Assembly (NCBI RefSeq): GCF_009737085.1
Contig: NZ_WOVL01000004.1
Location: forward strand, 124,001 to 188,000
DNA: 64,000 bases
Direction of reading: 5' to 3'
DNA from: Paenibacillus sp. NEAU-GSW1
GTDB lineage: Bacteria; Bacillota; Bacilli; Paenibacillales; Paenibacillaceae
Shown here: positions 30,947 through 39,374 of the stretch, in pieces
Position numbering within the stretch: the stretch's first letter is position 1
Layout: each line of letters opens with the position of its first letter
Made by a program: the position numbers and the translations under genes
The notes under the pieces: generated by a model
What the model was told of the DNA's origin: nothing
What the model saw: only the letters and a program-made list of their open reading frames with translations
The model's database searches: none

Positions 30947-31705
30947 TTAATGGTGATCTTCGTCGTGAATTGCTGCTTGCGAGATGTATACCATCGTAAG
31001 CATTGTGAACAGGAACGCTTGAATCGCACCGACGAAAATACTGAATCCTTGCCAAGCGATCAGGAACGGCGTACCGATCCAGCCCAGCATCAGAATCGTG
31101 CTGATCAGCACCTCGCCCGCATAAATGTTTGCGAACAACCGGAGCGCCAGCGTTACCGGCTTCGAAATCGTCTCGATCAAGTTAATCGGGAAGAAGATCG
31201 GATACGGCTGGAAGTAGTGCTTAAGATAATGCTTGCTGTTCAATCGGAGACCGAGGATATGGACGATGAAGAACACGATAATCGCCAAGCCTGCCGTCAC
31301 CGAAATATCAGCCGTAGGCGATTTCCACCAAGCGATAGCCACGTGATGGCCATGCTCGAACATTTCCTTCGTAATCCCGAGCGATTCGATCTCATGATGC
31401 GGCTCGGTAACGATACCGAAAGGCAGGCCGAGCAAGTTGGAGATGAAAATGAACATAATCAGCGTCATGCCAAGCGACAGAAAAGGCTTAACCCGGTTAA
31501 GCGGCATCGCGCTCGAAATGAGGTTATGAACAAAATCAACTACCCACTCCAGGAAGTTTTGCATTTTGGATGGGTTGTCCACCGAAAGATTCCGCGTCGC
31601 CAGCTTAGCGATAAGGAAAGTAACAATCCCGGATACCAGAAGAGCAACCAGCATCGCAAGATCGATATCAAACGGCCCGAGCTGAAGTATCGGAAATTCA
31701 TGCAT
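30947..31705 (-). CDS. atpB: ATP synthase a subunit
   Basis: Membrane stator subunit with the proton half-channels; 252 residues. The essential arginine lies in KPVTLALRLFANIYAGE. The C-terminal helix (GAIQAFLFTMLTMVYISQA) is also characteristic. AAGGGG precedes the ATG. The C-terminus is His-rich (IHDEDHH). Confidence 0.97.
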   Translation of the reverse strand: MHEFPILQLGPFDIDLAMLVALLVSGIVTFLIAKLATRNLSVDNPSKMQNFLEWVVDFVHNLISSAMPLNRVKPFLSLGMTLIMFIFISNLLGLPFGIVTEPHHEIESLGITKEMFEHGHHVAIAWWKSPTADISVTAGLAIIVFFIVHILGLRLNSKHYLKHYFQPYPIFFPINLIETISKPVTLALRLFANIYAGEVLISTILMLGWIGTPFLIAWQGFSIFVGAIQAFLFTMLTMVYISQAAIHDEDHH

Positions 31706-31727
31706 GTAAAATTCTCACCCCTTTCCG

Positions 31728-32096
31728 CTATGATTGTCTTTTGTTGTGAATATATGCTGCTGCCAGAAGAATAAACGGCATGACCATACAGCCCGCTAAG
31801 GCGGCAGGCATGTTGAATTTCTCCGGAAAACGATAGGCAAGCATGGCAACCAGCAAAACTGTCGCAATGCGGCTTCCAAGCCCAATCCCCATCCGGCGCG
31901 CTGTTCCCCCTGCTGCTCCGAATGTGACAAGCTCCACTCTGCGTTTTAATAAAAACGCATTCATGTAACTTGCTGCCAATCCCAGAAGCAGACCGAGAGT
32001 AACCGTACGCCATTCCGGCACGGCAGCCCAAACTACCAAAGTTGCCGCAGTAACCAAAAGAAGCGTCCGTACTGCCGTCGACATCATTTTATCCAT
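31728..32096 (-). CDS. atpI: ATP synthase subunit I (AtpI)
   Basis: A 122-residue membrane protein with about four predicted helices (TLLLVTAATLVVWAAV, VTLGLLLGLAASYMNAFLL). It sits at the usual place before atpB. AtpI proteins help c-ring assembly and possibly Mg2+ handling, by family knowledge. The ATG overlaps the end of the preceding AtpZ-like gene; GGAGG lies six bases before it. Family conservation is weak, so position carries much of the call. Confidence 0.85.
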   Translation of the reverse strand: MDKMMSTAVRTLLLVTAATLVVWAAVPEWRTVTLGLLLGLAASYMNAFLLKRRVELVTFGAAGGTARRMGIGLGSRIATVLLVAMLAYRFPEKFNMPAALAGCMVMPFILLAAAYIHNKRQS

Positions 32097-32322
32097 CGGC
32101 TTCCTCCATTACCTTCTTCACAAGCAGAATGGCTGAGAGTATACCGACAGCCAGACCGACCAGTATGCCCCCGACGGTCCATCCTTTCTCGTCGCCGAAA
32201 CGGCTTCCGAGCGATGATCCGATCCAGTAGCCTAAAAAGATACATGCAGCGACTTGTAATCCGAGCGCTCCGACTAAGCCGGCAGCGAACAGCGGATTGT
32301 CCTTTCTGCTCTTTTTATTCAT
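32089..32322 (-). CDS. AtpZ/AtpI-family small membrane protein
   Basis: A 77-residue protein with two predicted helices (FAAGLVGALGLQVAACIFLG and GGILVGLAVGILSAILLVK) and the GYWIGSSLGSRFGDE link seen in AtpZ. AtpZ-type proteins lie at the head of atp operons and work with AtpI, with a proposed role in Mg2+/Ca2+ transport or assembly. The frame runs 48 codons further upstream, but that part covers the promoter. The ATG at MNKKSRKD has AGGGG seven bases upstream. Confidence 0.82.
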   Translation of the reverse strand: MNKKSRKDNPLFAAGLVGALGLQVAACIFLGYWIGSSLGSRFGDEKGWTVGGILVGLAVGILSAILLVKKVMEEADG

Positions 32323-32348
32323 GATCATACCCCTGTCAATCCTCATAT

Positions 32349-32378
32349 ATTTTATCGAAGCGGCGCAAGGTTTGTCAA
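32349..32378 (-). promoter_or_regulatory. Sigma-A promoter of the atp operon
   Basis: TTGACA and TAAAAT on the minus strand, 18 bases apart, only about 20 bases before the first start codon. A perfect palindrome (CTTGAT, TT, ATCAAG) lies about 45 bases further upstream. Confidence 0.75.
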
Positions 32379-32510
32379 TTGATATAACTGCGAATTTTCG
32401 TTGGCAAAATCGCCAAAACCCTTGATAAATCAAGACTTCGGAGTGAGCAAAACCATACAGTACCACTGTATGCTGTACATTCCGCTATCATCCGAATGCA
32501 ATCGAGCTAT

Positions 32511-33665
32511 TTATGAATTTTGTGTGAACGGGTCGGGACGCTCGGATTTTCTGCCAAAATGATGCAGTATCGCCTGGACAATACGCACCGACGCTTGTCC
32601 GTCGCCGTAAGGATTTGCTGCCTTGCTCATCCGTTCATAGAGAGCTCCGTCATTCAATAGCGCTCTAGCCCGGTTGTAAACCTTGTCTTCATCCGTGCCT
32701 ACCAGCTCCAGCGTTCCCGCCTCGATACCTTCCGGACGTTCCGTCGTGTCGCGGAGCACCAGTGTCGGCACGCCAAAGGACGGCGCTTCTTCCTGCAAGC
32801 CCCCGGAATCCGTCATAATCATATAGGCATGCGGGTAGAAGTTATGGAATTCAAATACGTCGAGCGGTTCAATGAGCTGAATGCGCGGGTGATTGCCAAG
32901 AATTTCGTTCGCAGGCTCTCTTACCGCCGGGTTCGGATGGACCGCATACACGATCGCAACGTCCTCATGCTCATCCGCAATTCGTTTAACCGCGCGGAAA
33001 ATATTGCGATGCGGCTCGCCGAGCGCTTCGCGGCGGTGCGCCGTCATCAGAATCATCCGTTTGCCTTTGGCCCATTCGATTACCGGATGCGAGAACGACG
33101 GATCAACCGTGTACTCGAACACGTCCGTAGCCGTATTGCCGGTCACATAAATCGTCGATTCCGATTTGTTTTCTTTACGCAGGTTGTTGGCGGACCATTC
33201 CGTTGGCGCAAAATGAACATCGGACAGGACGCCGGCAAGCTGGCGGTTCATCTCTTCCGGATACGGCGAAAGCTTGTTCCACGTACGAAGTCCGGCTTCG
33301 ACATGACCGACTTGAATTTGCTTCAAGAAAGCGGCATAGCTCGCGAGGAACGTCGTTTGCGTATCGCCGTGCACAAGCACAATATCCGGCTTCGCTTCGG
33401 CAAGCACCGGATCAAGTCCCTCCAGCACGCGAACCGTCGTCTCCGTCAGCGTCTGGCGGTCCTTCATTACATTCAAGTCATAGTTCGGCTGAATTTCAAA
33501 AAATTCAAGCACTTGATCAAGCATTTGCCGATGCTGCGCAGTTACGCAAACGATCGATTCGATCTGATCCGCATGCTTATTAAGCTCAAGCACGAGCGGA
33601 GCCATTTTAACCGCCTCCGGACGCGTTCCGAAGATGGTCATTACTTTCAGTTTAGACAAAACCAT
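32511..33665 (-). CDS. wecB: UDP-N-acetylglucosamine 2-epimerase (non-hydrolysing)
   Basis: Interconverts UDP-GlcNAc and UDP-ManNAc, supplying ManNAc for wall polymers such as teichoic acid linkage units or pyruvylated secondary polymers that bind SLH domains. It has 384 residues with motifs TIFGTRPEAVKMAPL, VHGDTQTTF, AHRREALGEP and DSGGLQEEAPSFGVP. The ATG has AGGAG only three bases away; a TTG two codons later is better spaced and may be the real start. Between upp and the atp operon, where Bacillus has mnaA. Confidence 0.95.
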   Translation of the reverse strand: MVLSKLKVMTIFGTRPEAVKMAPLVLELNKHADQIESIVCVTAQHRQMLDQVLEFFEIQPNYDLNVMKDRQTLTETTVRVLEGLDPVLAEAKPDIVLVHGDTQTTFLASYAAFLKQIQVGHVEAGLRTWNKLSPYPEEMNRQLAGVLSDVHFAPTEWSANNLRKENKSESTIYVTGNTATDVFEYTVDPSFSHPVIEWAKGKRMILMTAHRREALGEPHRNIFRAVKRIADEHEDVAIVYAVHPNPAVREPANEILGNHPRIQLIEPLDVFEFHNFYPHAYMIMTDSGGLQEEAPSFGVPTLVLRDTTERPEGIEAGTLELVGTDEDKVYNRARALLNDGALYERMSKAANPYGDGQASVRIVQAILHHFGRKSERPDPFTQNS

Positions 33666-33752
33666 TCACTCCTATTATCAAGCGTAAACGGCTTCACCTT
33701 GTTTTTTGTCAAGAGAAGCCCGTTTCGCAGAAAAATCGACCAAACGCTGACG

Positions 33753-34382
33753 CTAATTGGTGCCGAAAATCCGATCGCCGGCATCACCGAGACCAGGCAC
33801 AATATAGCCTTTTTCGTTCAACCGCTCGTCTAAGGCCGCCAAGTAAATGTCGACGTCCGGATGCGCTTCTTGAACAGCTTTCACGCCTTCAGGCGCAGCA
33901 ATCAAGCACATCAGCTTAATATGCTCGCACTCGCGCTTTTTCAAAGCGTTAATCGCAGCGATGGCCGAGCCGCCGGTCGCAAGCATTGGATCAATGACGA
34001 TCAGCTGGCGATTCGGCGCATCGGTAGGAAGGTTAATGTAATATTCTGTCGGCTGCAGCGTCTCATGATCGCGGAACAGACCGATATGTCCAACCTTTGC
34101 GGCAGGGACGAGCTTTAGAATGCCCTCCACCATACCCAGACCTGCGCGTAAAATCGGCACCAGGCCGATCATGCGCCCGGAAATCACTTTCGCTTCGGTT
34201 TCCGCTACCGGCGTCTGTACTTTTATCGTATCGAGCGGAAGATCTCTTGTAATCTCGTAGGCCATTAATGTAGCGACTTCGTCGACCAATTCACGGAAGT
34301 CTTTTGTTTTCGTATCTTTGTTCCGAATATAAGTCAGCTTATGCTGAATCAACGGATGGTCGCAGATGACCAGTTTGCTCAT
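33753..34382 (-). CDS. upp: Uracil phosphoribosyltransferase
   Basis: Converts uracil and PRPP to UMP in pyrimidine salvage; 209 residues, the normal length. The PRPP-binding motif is [16 protein letters not shown] and the uracil-binding C-terminus is [23 protein letters not shown] precedes the ATG. It is the gene before the epimerase, as in Bacillus, but glyA, its usual upstream neighbour, is 9 kb away. Confidence 0.97.
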   Translation of the reverse strand: MSKLVICDHPLIQHKLTYIRNKDTKTKDFRELVDEVATLMAYEITRDLPLDTIKVQTPVAETEAKVISGRMIGLVPILRAGLGMVEGILKLVPAAKVGHIGLFRDHETLQPTEYYINLPTDAPNRQLIVIDPMLATGGSAIAAINALKKRECEHIKLMCLIAAPEGVKAVQEAHPDVDIYLAALDERLNEKGYIVPGLGDAGDRIFGTN

Positions 34383-34481
34383 GAAGCTTAATTCCTCCTG
34401 TGGTACTTATTCTTTTTTGGACACAATCCCGTTTATTATATCATTGTAAAGGTTGGGTTGCATCCTGAGATTTCATGGACA

Positions 34482-35657
34482 TTAACTGCTGCTGCAGCCG
34501 CTTCCGCAGCTGCTTCCTCCGCAGGACGAGCCGCTGTCGCTGCTGCCGCCTCCCCCGCTGTCAAATCCGCCGCCGCTATCGTTGCTGCCGCCGTCATAAC
34601 TTCCTCCGTCATTATTGCCGTAATCCTCTCCATTGCCGCCGTTATCCGATGCTTCATCCGAGTCTGAACTATAGCCGGAACCGTCGACATATCCGTAGGA
34701 TTCCCTTTCTTCTTCTGATTGAGCCTCCTCCATTTGGCGGTTGAACTCATCTTCATTCGCATTGGACAAGGAATTTAACAGAAGAATGCCTGACAGCATA
34801 CCGGTAGCGCCGAGTAACGGATCATAGCTGCCGTTCCAGCCGGAATAATCATCGTTACTGCTGTCATTGCGCTGTTTTCCGTTCACTGTTGACAGCTGCG
34901 TCCGCGCCCGATGAATCAAGTAGTCGTTCGTATGGCGAAGATCGTTATAATGAGCGGAAGTTTTGCCGTTAAACCATTGTGCGCGAAGCTCCTCCGGCTG
35001 AAATGCGTGAAGCTCCTGCAGCCTTTTGTCCGGCATTCTCGTCCGATAGAACGCGCCCCACAAACGGCCGCTCGCCGGAGCTGGCGCAAACAGCTCGCCG
35101 TACACCCAGTCGAACCAAGCCCGTTCCCCCTGTTCCGGCTGCTCGCCTTCGCCATGAGGAGCATGATGGATCATCTCGCCGCAGAAGCGAATACAGAACT
35201 GTTCATATTCTCGCGTAAACATGAGCATTTCATGCCACACCACATCGACTTTTCGGCTGTACATTGGCACACCCTTCACGACAGCGCACATGAGGAAGTA
35301 TCGTTTCAACTCAAACCAGGTCCAATTCCATTCGGAATCACTCATGTTTGGCGTAATCTTGAGCACGCGATCCTTAACCCGGCTCTCGTAATCGAGAGCG
35401 AGTGAGGATTCCAGCCTTACCGCCGCTTCATAAGCGGGATGTCCCTGCGGTACACCAAGCGCCGCAGGAGGCTGCTCCGACGGCCAACGAAAGCTTGCGC
35501 TTGAACCTTTGCGGTTGCTTACATGATTCGTACCGTATCTGCTGTAAGCGCCCCTGTTGTTATAGGAACTCGACTTTTTCGATTTCGAATTGGAGCTGAC
35601 GAGCGCAATCGTTACCATAATTACCGCAGCAACAATAAATAAAACAAACGGATCCAT
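34482..35657 (-). CDS. Membrane-anchored protein with a GRDP-like (DUF1399-type) motif and Ser/Gly/Cys-rich tail
   Basis: 391 residues. An N-terminal membrane helix (FVLFIVAAVIMVTIALV) is followed by a Ser/Asn linker and a folded region at roughly 60-230. It contains KVDVVWHEMLMFTREYEQFC and EMIHHAPHG, which resemble the VDxxWHxHML...Y and HHxP pattern of glycine-rich domain proteins. The last 70 residues are Gly, Ser and Asp repeats ending CGGSSCGSGCSSS. Function is unknown; homology to DUF1399 is my motif-level inference. AAGGAGG lies seven bases before the ATG. Monocistronic, oriented towards upp. Confidence 0.7.
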   Translation of the reverse strand: MDPFVLFIVAAVIMVTIALVSSNSKSKKSSSYNNRGAYSRYGTNHVSNRKGSSASFRWPSEQPPAALGVPQGHPAYEAAVRLESSLALDYESRVKDRVLKITPNMSDSEWNWTWFELKRYFLMCAVVKGVPMYSRKVDVVWHEMLMFTREYEQFCIRFCGEMIHHAPHGEGEQPEQGERAWFDWVYGELFAPAPASGRLWGAFYRTRMPDKRLQELHAFQPEELRAQWFNGKTSAHYNDLRHTNDYLIHRARTQLSTVNGKQRNDSSNDDYSGWNGSYDPLLGATGMLSGILLLNSLSNANEDEFNRQMEEAQSEEERESYGYVDGSGYSSDSDEASDNGGNGEDYGNNDGGSYDGGSNDSGGGFDSGGGGSSDSGSSCGGSSCGSGCSSS

Positions 35658-35735
35658 AAGAAAGCCTCCTTAGTTGTATTGCTGAATATTTCCATTTTAT
35701 CATAGGTGCCGCAATATATGACGCTATGTTTTTTA

Positions 35736-36380
35736 GTAAGGCCAGAATTAGCCTTACATAGAGCCTAGCAACTATCTATCCTCGTCGGGCACGTGCGGAA
35801 AGGACGAAACTGGCCTTACAGCCGCAAATTCAACTGTTCCGTGACCACGTAAGGCCAGAATTGGCCTTACATAGAGCCTAGCAACTATCTATCCTCGTCG
35901 GGCACGTGCGAAAGGACGAAACTGGCCTTACAACCGCAAATTCAACTGTTCCGTGACCACGTAAGGCCAGAGTTAGCCTTACATAGAGCCTAGCAACTAT
36001 CTATCCTCGTCGGGCACGTGCGGAAAGGACGAAACTGGCCTTACAGCCGCAAATTCAACTGTTCCGTGACCACGTAAGGCCAGAATTGGCCTTACATAGA
36101 GTAGAGTAACTATCTGTACTAGTTGGGCACGTGCGGAAAGGACGAAACTGGCCTTACAGCCGCAAATTCAACTGTTCCGTGACCACGTAAGGCCAGATTT
36201 GGCCTTACATGGAGCCTAGCAACTATCTATCCTCGTCGGGCACGTGCGAAAGGACGAAACTGGCCTTACAACTGTAAAAGTTACTGTTAAGCAATCGCAT
36301 AAGGCCAGATCTGGTCTTATATTGAGTAGAGTAACTATCTGTCCTTCAAAGCTCGAAACTGGCTATGGCGATAGCTGGCG
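35736..36380. repeat. Tandem array of a 112-113 bp palindromic repeat, five units plus a degenerate sixth
   Basis: Units begin at 35736, 35849, 35961, 36074, 36187 and, degraded, 36299. Each opens with GTAAGGCCAGAATTGGCCTT and contains CTATCCTCGTCGGGCACGTG, then AACTGGCCTTACAGCCGC and CAACTGTTCCGTGACCAC. The opening is a stem of eight pairs. Units differ by scattered substitutions. There are no spacers, so this is not a CRISPR array. It sits between two divergently oriented genes. Confidence 0.92.
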
Positions 36381-36398
36381 CAACTTTTCAACTTAATA

Positions 36399-36428
36399 TT
36401 GCTTCTACCATTATTCTAATGGTAAAAT
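36399..36428 (+). promoter_or_regulatory. Candidate promoter with palindromic operator for the nuclease gene
   Basis: TTGCTT and TAAAAT are 18 bases apart on the plus strand. TACCATTA, TTC, TAATGGTA, a perfect eight-base inverted repeat at 36406-36424, overlaps the spacer and the -10 box, as an operator for a repressor would. Confidence 0.5.
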
Positions 36429-36459
36429 TACACATATATCAAATACGGTAGCGAAGCAC

Positions 36460-36510
36460 GCACCGCGTTGACCGGACAATATGTCCGGATGGCGCGGTGC
36501 TTTTTATTTT
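36460..36510 (+). terminator. Terminator or attenuator upstream of the nuclease gene
   Basis: GCACCGCG pairs with CGCGGTGC, enclosing a second stem CCGGAC/GTCCGG, and five T residues then TATTTT follow. It lies between the candidate promoter and the start codon of the plus-strand gene, with no other plus-strand gene upstream. A transcript stopped here would be about 70-75 bases. Confidence 0.75.
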
Positions 36511-36540
36511 ACTAAAAGATGGAAGGGCGATGATCGCTTT

Positions 36541-37245
36541 ATGGCTATGGACGAAAAGCAATACGCTAGTATGTATGAAATATGGCTAAAACAGCATGTT
36601 GCTGAGCGCGCCGGCGAATCCAAGCGCCGATTGGCGAATGGACTGGGGCACGGAGAACAGCGTTTTATTGAAGCTGTTTGGATACCCGCCTTCGGCCATC
36701 TTCGCGGTTTGCATCCCGAGTATGAAGTAGCCGACTTTAAAGACGGCACCCGTTTCATTGATTTCGCTTATCTCGAAGGGTCGCTGCGGCTAGCGATCGA
36801 GATCGACGGCTTTAGCACCCACGCCTCCAACATCAACCGCTGGCAATTTTCCGACAGCCGTATGCGGCAAAACCATCTGGTCTTAGACGGCTGGACGGTA
36901 ATGCGATTCTCTTATGACGATGTTAACGAGAAACCAAAGACTTGCATCCAGCAGCTGCAACAATTGATCGGAATATGGAGGATGGATAAAGATCAAGAGG
37001 AATGTGCGATAGTCGATTATCTGCTAGAGTGCGAGGTTATCCGCCTTGCACTGCATATCGGAAAACCTATTAAACCTATTCTGGTTCAGCAACATTTACA
37101 AATTAGCAAACATAGAACCAAGTTGGTACTCTCACGACTAGTTGCCAGCGAGAAGTTGCTGCAAACAGGAAAGGGCACTCAGCGAAAGCGTGTCTTCGTA
37201 GTGAACCGCAGCAAGCTGGCCCAACACTTTCGCTATGGCCGGTAG
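36541..37245 (+). CDS. PD-(D/E)XK-like (DUF559/Vsr-type) endonuclease-domain protein
   Basis: 234 residues; the only sizeable plus-strand gene in the window. The central region carries RFIDFAYLEGSLRLAIEIDG, FSTHASNINRWQFSDSRMRQ and LDGWTVMRFSYDDV. This is the pattern of DUF559/Vsr-like nucleases: an acidic residue, then ExD on a beta strand, then R and Q helices and a W-x-V-x-RF strand. The C-terminal 70 residues look like a winged-helix region (QHLQISKHRTKLVLSRLVAS). The ATG at MAMDEKQYA follows GGAAGGG by 13 bases. Flanked on both sides by TAAGGCC repeats. The biological role and DNA target are unknown. Confidence 0.72.
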   Translation: MAMDEKQYASMYEIWLKQHVAERAGESKRRLANGLGHGEQRFIEAVWIPAFGHLRGLHPEYEVADFKDGTRFIDFAYLEGSLRLAIEIDGFSTHASNINRWQFSDSRMRQNHLVLDGWTVMRFSYDDVNEKPKTCIQQLQQLIGIWRMDKDQEECAIVDYLLECEVIRLALHIGKPIKPILVQQHLQISKHRTKLVLSRLVASEKLLQTGKGTQRKRVFVVNRSKLAQHFRYGR

Positions 37246-37258
37246 TCACAGGGGTGGT

Positions 37259-37336
37259 CGTAAGGCCAAATCTGGCCTTACGCGCTCGCTCAACAGTAAC
37301 TTTTGCGATTGTAAGGCCAGTTTCGGGCTTACGCAC
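37259..37336. repeat. Single unit of the TAAGGCC palindromic repeat
   Basis: Two modules: GTAAGGCCAAATCTGGCCTT at 37259 and GTAAGGCCAGTTTCGGGCTT near 37311, separated by CGCTCGCTCAACAGTAAC. It lies immediately after the nuclease gene and mirrors the large array on its other side. Confidence 0.8.
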
Positions 37337-37351
37337 ACAACGCGTTATCAA

Positions 37352-37396
37352 CAAAAAACCAGCTCGTCTTCACTGCAGCGAAGACGAGCTGGTTTT
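37352..37396 (-). terminator. Terminator of the opp operon
   Basis: On the minus strand CCAGCTCGTCTTC pairs perfectly with GAAGACGAGCTGG, and six T residues follow, directly after the oppF stop codon. Confidence 0.92.
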
Positions 37397-37398
37397 CA

Positions 37399-38361
37399 TT
37401 AAACCTCAGCGTAATGGCAAGAAGCAAAGTGGCCTTTGCGGATTTCGAGCAACGCGGGTTCGACCGTTTTGCATTTGTCCGTCGCGATCGGGCAGCGCGT
37501 GTGGAACTGGCAGCCGCTCGGCGGGTTGATCGGGCTTGGCAGATCGCCTTTCAGCACGATACGCTCGCGCGTCGCTTCCACTTCCGGGTCCGGGATCGGA
37601 ATCGCGGACATGAGCGCCCGCGTATACGGATGCGCCGGGCTCGCATACAGCTCGTCACTCGTCGCGAACTCCACGATTTTGCCCAGATACATAACAGCAA
37701 CGCGGTCGCTGATATGCTTAACCATTGACAAGTCATGGGCGATGAACAAATAGGTCAAGCCCATCTTGCGCTGCAAATCCTGCAGCAAGTTAACAACCTG
37801 CGCTTGAATGGATACGTCGAGCGCCGAGATCGGCTCGTCCGCAATGATGAACTTCGGATCGACCGCCAAAGCTCGCGCGATACCGATCCGTTGGCGCTGT
37901 CCGCCAGAAAATTCATGCGGATAACGCGTCGCATGATCCGGATTCAAGCCGACGAGATCAAGCAGCCCTTCTACCTTGCGCTTGCGCTCGGTACGGCTGC
38001 CGGCCAAATTATGAATATCAAGCGCTTCGCCGATAACATCCGTAATCGTCATACGAGGGTTCAAGGAAGCATACGGATCTTGAAAAATCATCTGCATATC
38101 GCGGCGTAAAGCTTTCAGCTTCGAACCTCTCATCGCATAAATATCTTGGCCTTGGAACGTAACGCCGCCGACCGTCGGTTCGTACAGACGAAGAATCGTC
38201 CGTCCCGCCGTCGATTTGCCGCATCCGGATTCGCCAACGACGCCGACCGTTTCACCCTTGTAGATGTTAAAGTCGATATCATTGACCGCCTTCAAGATCT
38301 TCCCGCCGCCAAGATTGAAAAACTTGCGCAAATGGTTGACCTGCACTAACGGCTCGCTCAT
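37399..38361 (-). CDS. oppF: Oligopeptide ABC transporter ATP-binding protein OppF
   Basis: One of two ATPases of a peptide importer; 320 residues. Walker A is [11 protein letters not shown], the ABC signature [15 protein letters not shown] and Walker B FIIADEP. The C-terminal oligopeptide domain has the cysteine cluster [14 protein letters not shown]. The ATG at MSEPLVQV overlaps the oppD stop (ATGA) and has GAGGAGG seven bases upstream. A GTG or ATG earlier in the frame lies inside oppD. Confidence 0.94.
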   Translation of the reverse strand: MSEPLVQVNHLRKFFNLGGGKILKAVNDIDFNIYKGETVGVVGESGCGKSTAGRTILRLYEPTVGGVTFQGQDIYAMRGSKLKALRRDMQMIFQDPYASLNPRMTITDVIGEALDIHNLAGSRTERKRKVEGLLDLVGLNPDHATRYPHEFSGGQRQRIGIARALAVDPKFIIADEPISALDVSIQAQVVNLLQDLQRKMGLTYLFIAHDLSMVKHISDRVAVMYLGKIVEFATSDELYASPAHPYTRALMSAIPIPDPEVEATRERIVLKGDLPSPINPPSGCQFHTRCPIATDKCKTVEPALLEIRKGHFASCHYAEV

Positions 38362-39362
38362 ACAGGCACCTCCTCGCTGCGGGTCGCATACGGATGCGCC
38401 ATCCAGCATGCCGATTGATGCGATTCGTTGCCGTCAACCGGAAGCAGCTTCGGATCGTTGCCCTCGCAGACTCGCATCGCTTCATTGCAACGGGCGCAGA
38501 AGCTGCAGCCAGCAGGCGGTTTAATCAGATCAGGCGGCATGCCGTAAATCGGAATCAACGGCTCGTCCTTTTTCTGATCGAGACGCGGCAGCGAACGCAA
38601 AAGCCCTCTCGTATAAGGGTGTTTAGGGTTCTGGAAAATCTCCCATTTCGTCCCTGTCTCCACCACTTTACCGGCATACATTACGATAACGCGGTCGCAT
38701 ACATCGGCAACGACGCCTAAATCATGGGTTATAAGAATAATAGAAGTGCCCATGCTTTGCTGCAAATTTTTCATCACGCGCAAAATTTGCGCTTGAATCG
38801 TTACGTCGAGAGCGGTAGTCGGCTCATCGGCAATGAGCAGCGACGGATTGCAGGCGAGCGCAATCGCAATCATCGCCCGCTGCCTCATCCCGCCCGAAAA
38901 CTCATGCGGATACTGACTGAAACGCGCATCCGGATTCGGAATGCCGACCAGCTTCAGCATCTCTATTGCACGCTCGCGGGCAGCCGAAGCGCTGACGCCC
39001 TGATGCTTGATCAGGCCCTCTGTAATTTGGCGTCCGATGGTCAGCGTCGGATTAAGCGACGTCATCGGATCCTGAAAAATCATTCCGATTTCTTTGCCGC
39101 GAATGCCCTCCATCTGTTTTGGCGTTTTCGCCAAAATCTCTTCGCCTTTGAATTTAATCGAGCCGGTCGTAATAGCCGGCGGGGACGGAATGAGGCGCAT
39201 CAATGATTGAGCCGTTACGCTTTTGCCGCAGCCGGATTCGCCGACGATCGCCACCGCTTCCCCTTTATTTACATGAAAGTTAACGCCGCGCACTGCTTGC
39301 ACAGTACCGCCGCGCACTTTGAAATTCACGCGCAGATCTTTCACTTCAAGCAAAGCTTCCAT
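38358..39362 (-). CDS. oppD: Oligopeptide ABC transporter ATP-binding protein OppD
   Basis: Second ATPase of the importer, 334 residues. Walker A is [13 protein letters not shown], the signature FSGGMRQRAMIAIAL and Walker B LLIADEPTTALD. The C-terminal domain has the usual cysteines (CSFCARCNEAMRVC). AGGAGG lies eight bases before the ATG at MEALLEVKD; the GTG three codons earlier overlaps it. Confidence 0.94.
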   Translation of the reverse strand: MEALLEVKDLRVNFKVRGGTVQAVRGVNFHVNKGEAVAIVGESGCGKSVTAQSLMRLIPSPPAITTGSIKFKGEEILAKTPKQMEGIRGKEIGMIFQDPMTSLNPTLTIGRQITEGLIKHQGVSASAARERAIEMLKLVGIPNPDARFSQYPHEFSGGMRQRAMIAIALACNPSLLIADEPTTALDVTIQAQILRVMKNLQQSMGTSIILITHDLGVVADVCDRVIVMYAGKVVETGTKWEIFQNPKHPYTRGLLRSLPRLDQKKDEPLIPIYGMPPDLIKPPAGCSFCARCNEAMRVCEGNDPKLLPVDGNESHQSACWMAHPYATRSEEVPV

Positions 39363-39374
39363 CTGTCGCACCTC

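Noticed and set aside
34436..34762. A 108-codon Ala-rich minus-strand frame at the end of the GRDP-like gene
   Set aside because: Alternative frame through the Gly/Ser-repeat codons of the real gene.
35736..36380. CRISPR array
   Set aside because: The repeat unit of about 113 bp is contiguous with no unique spacers, and no cas genes are near.
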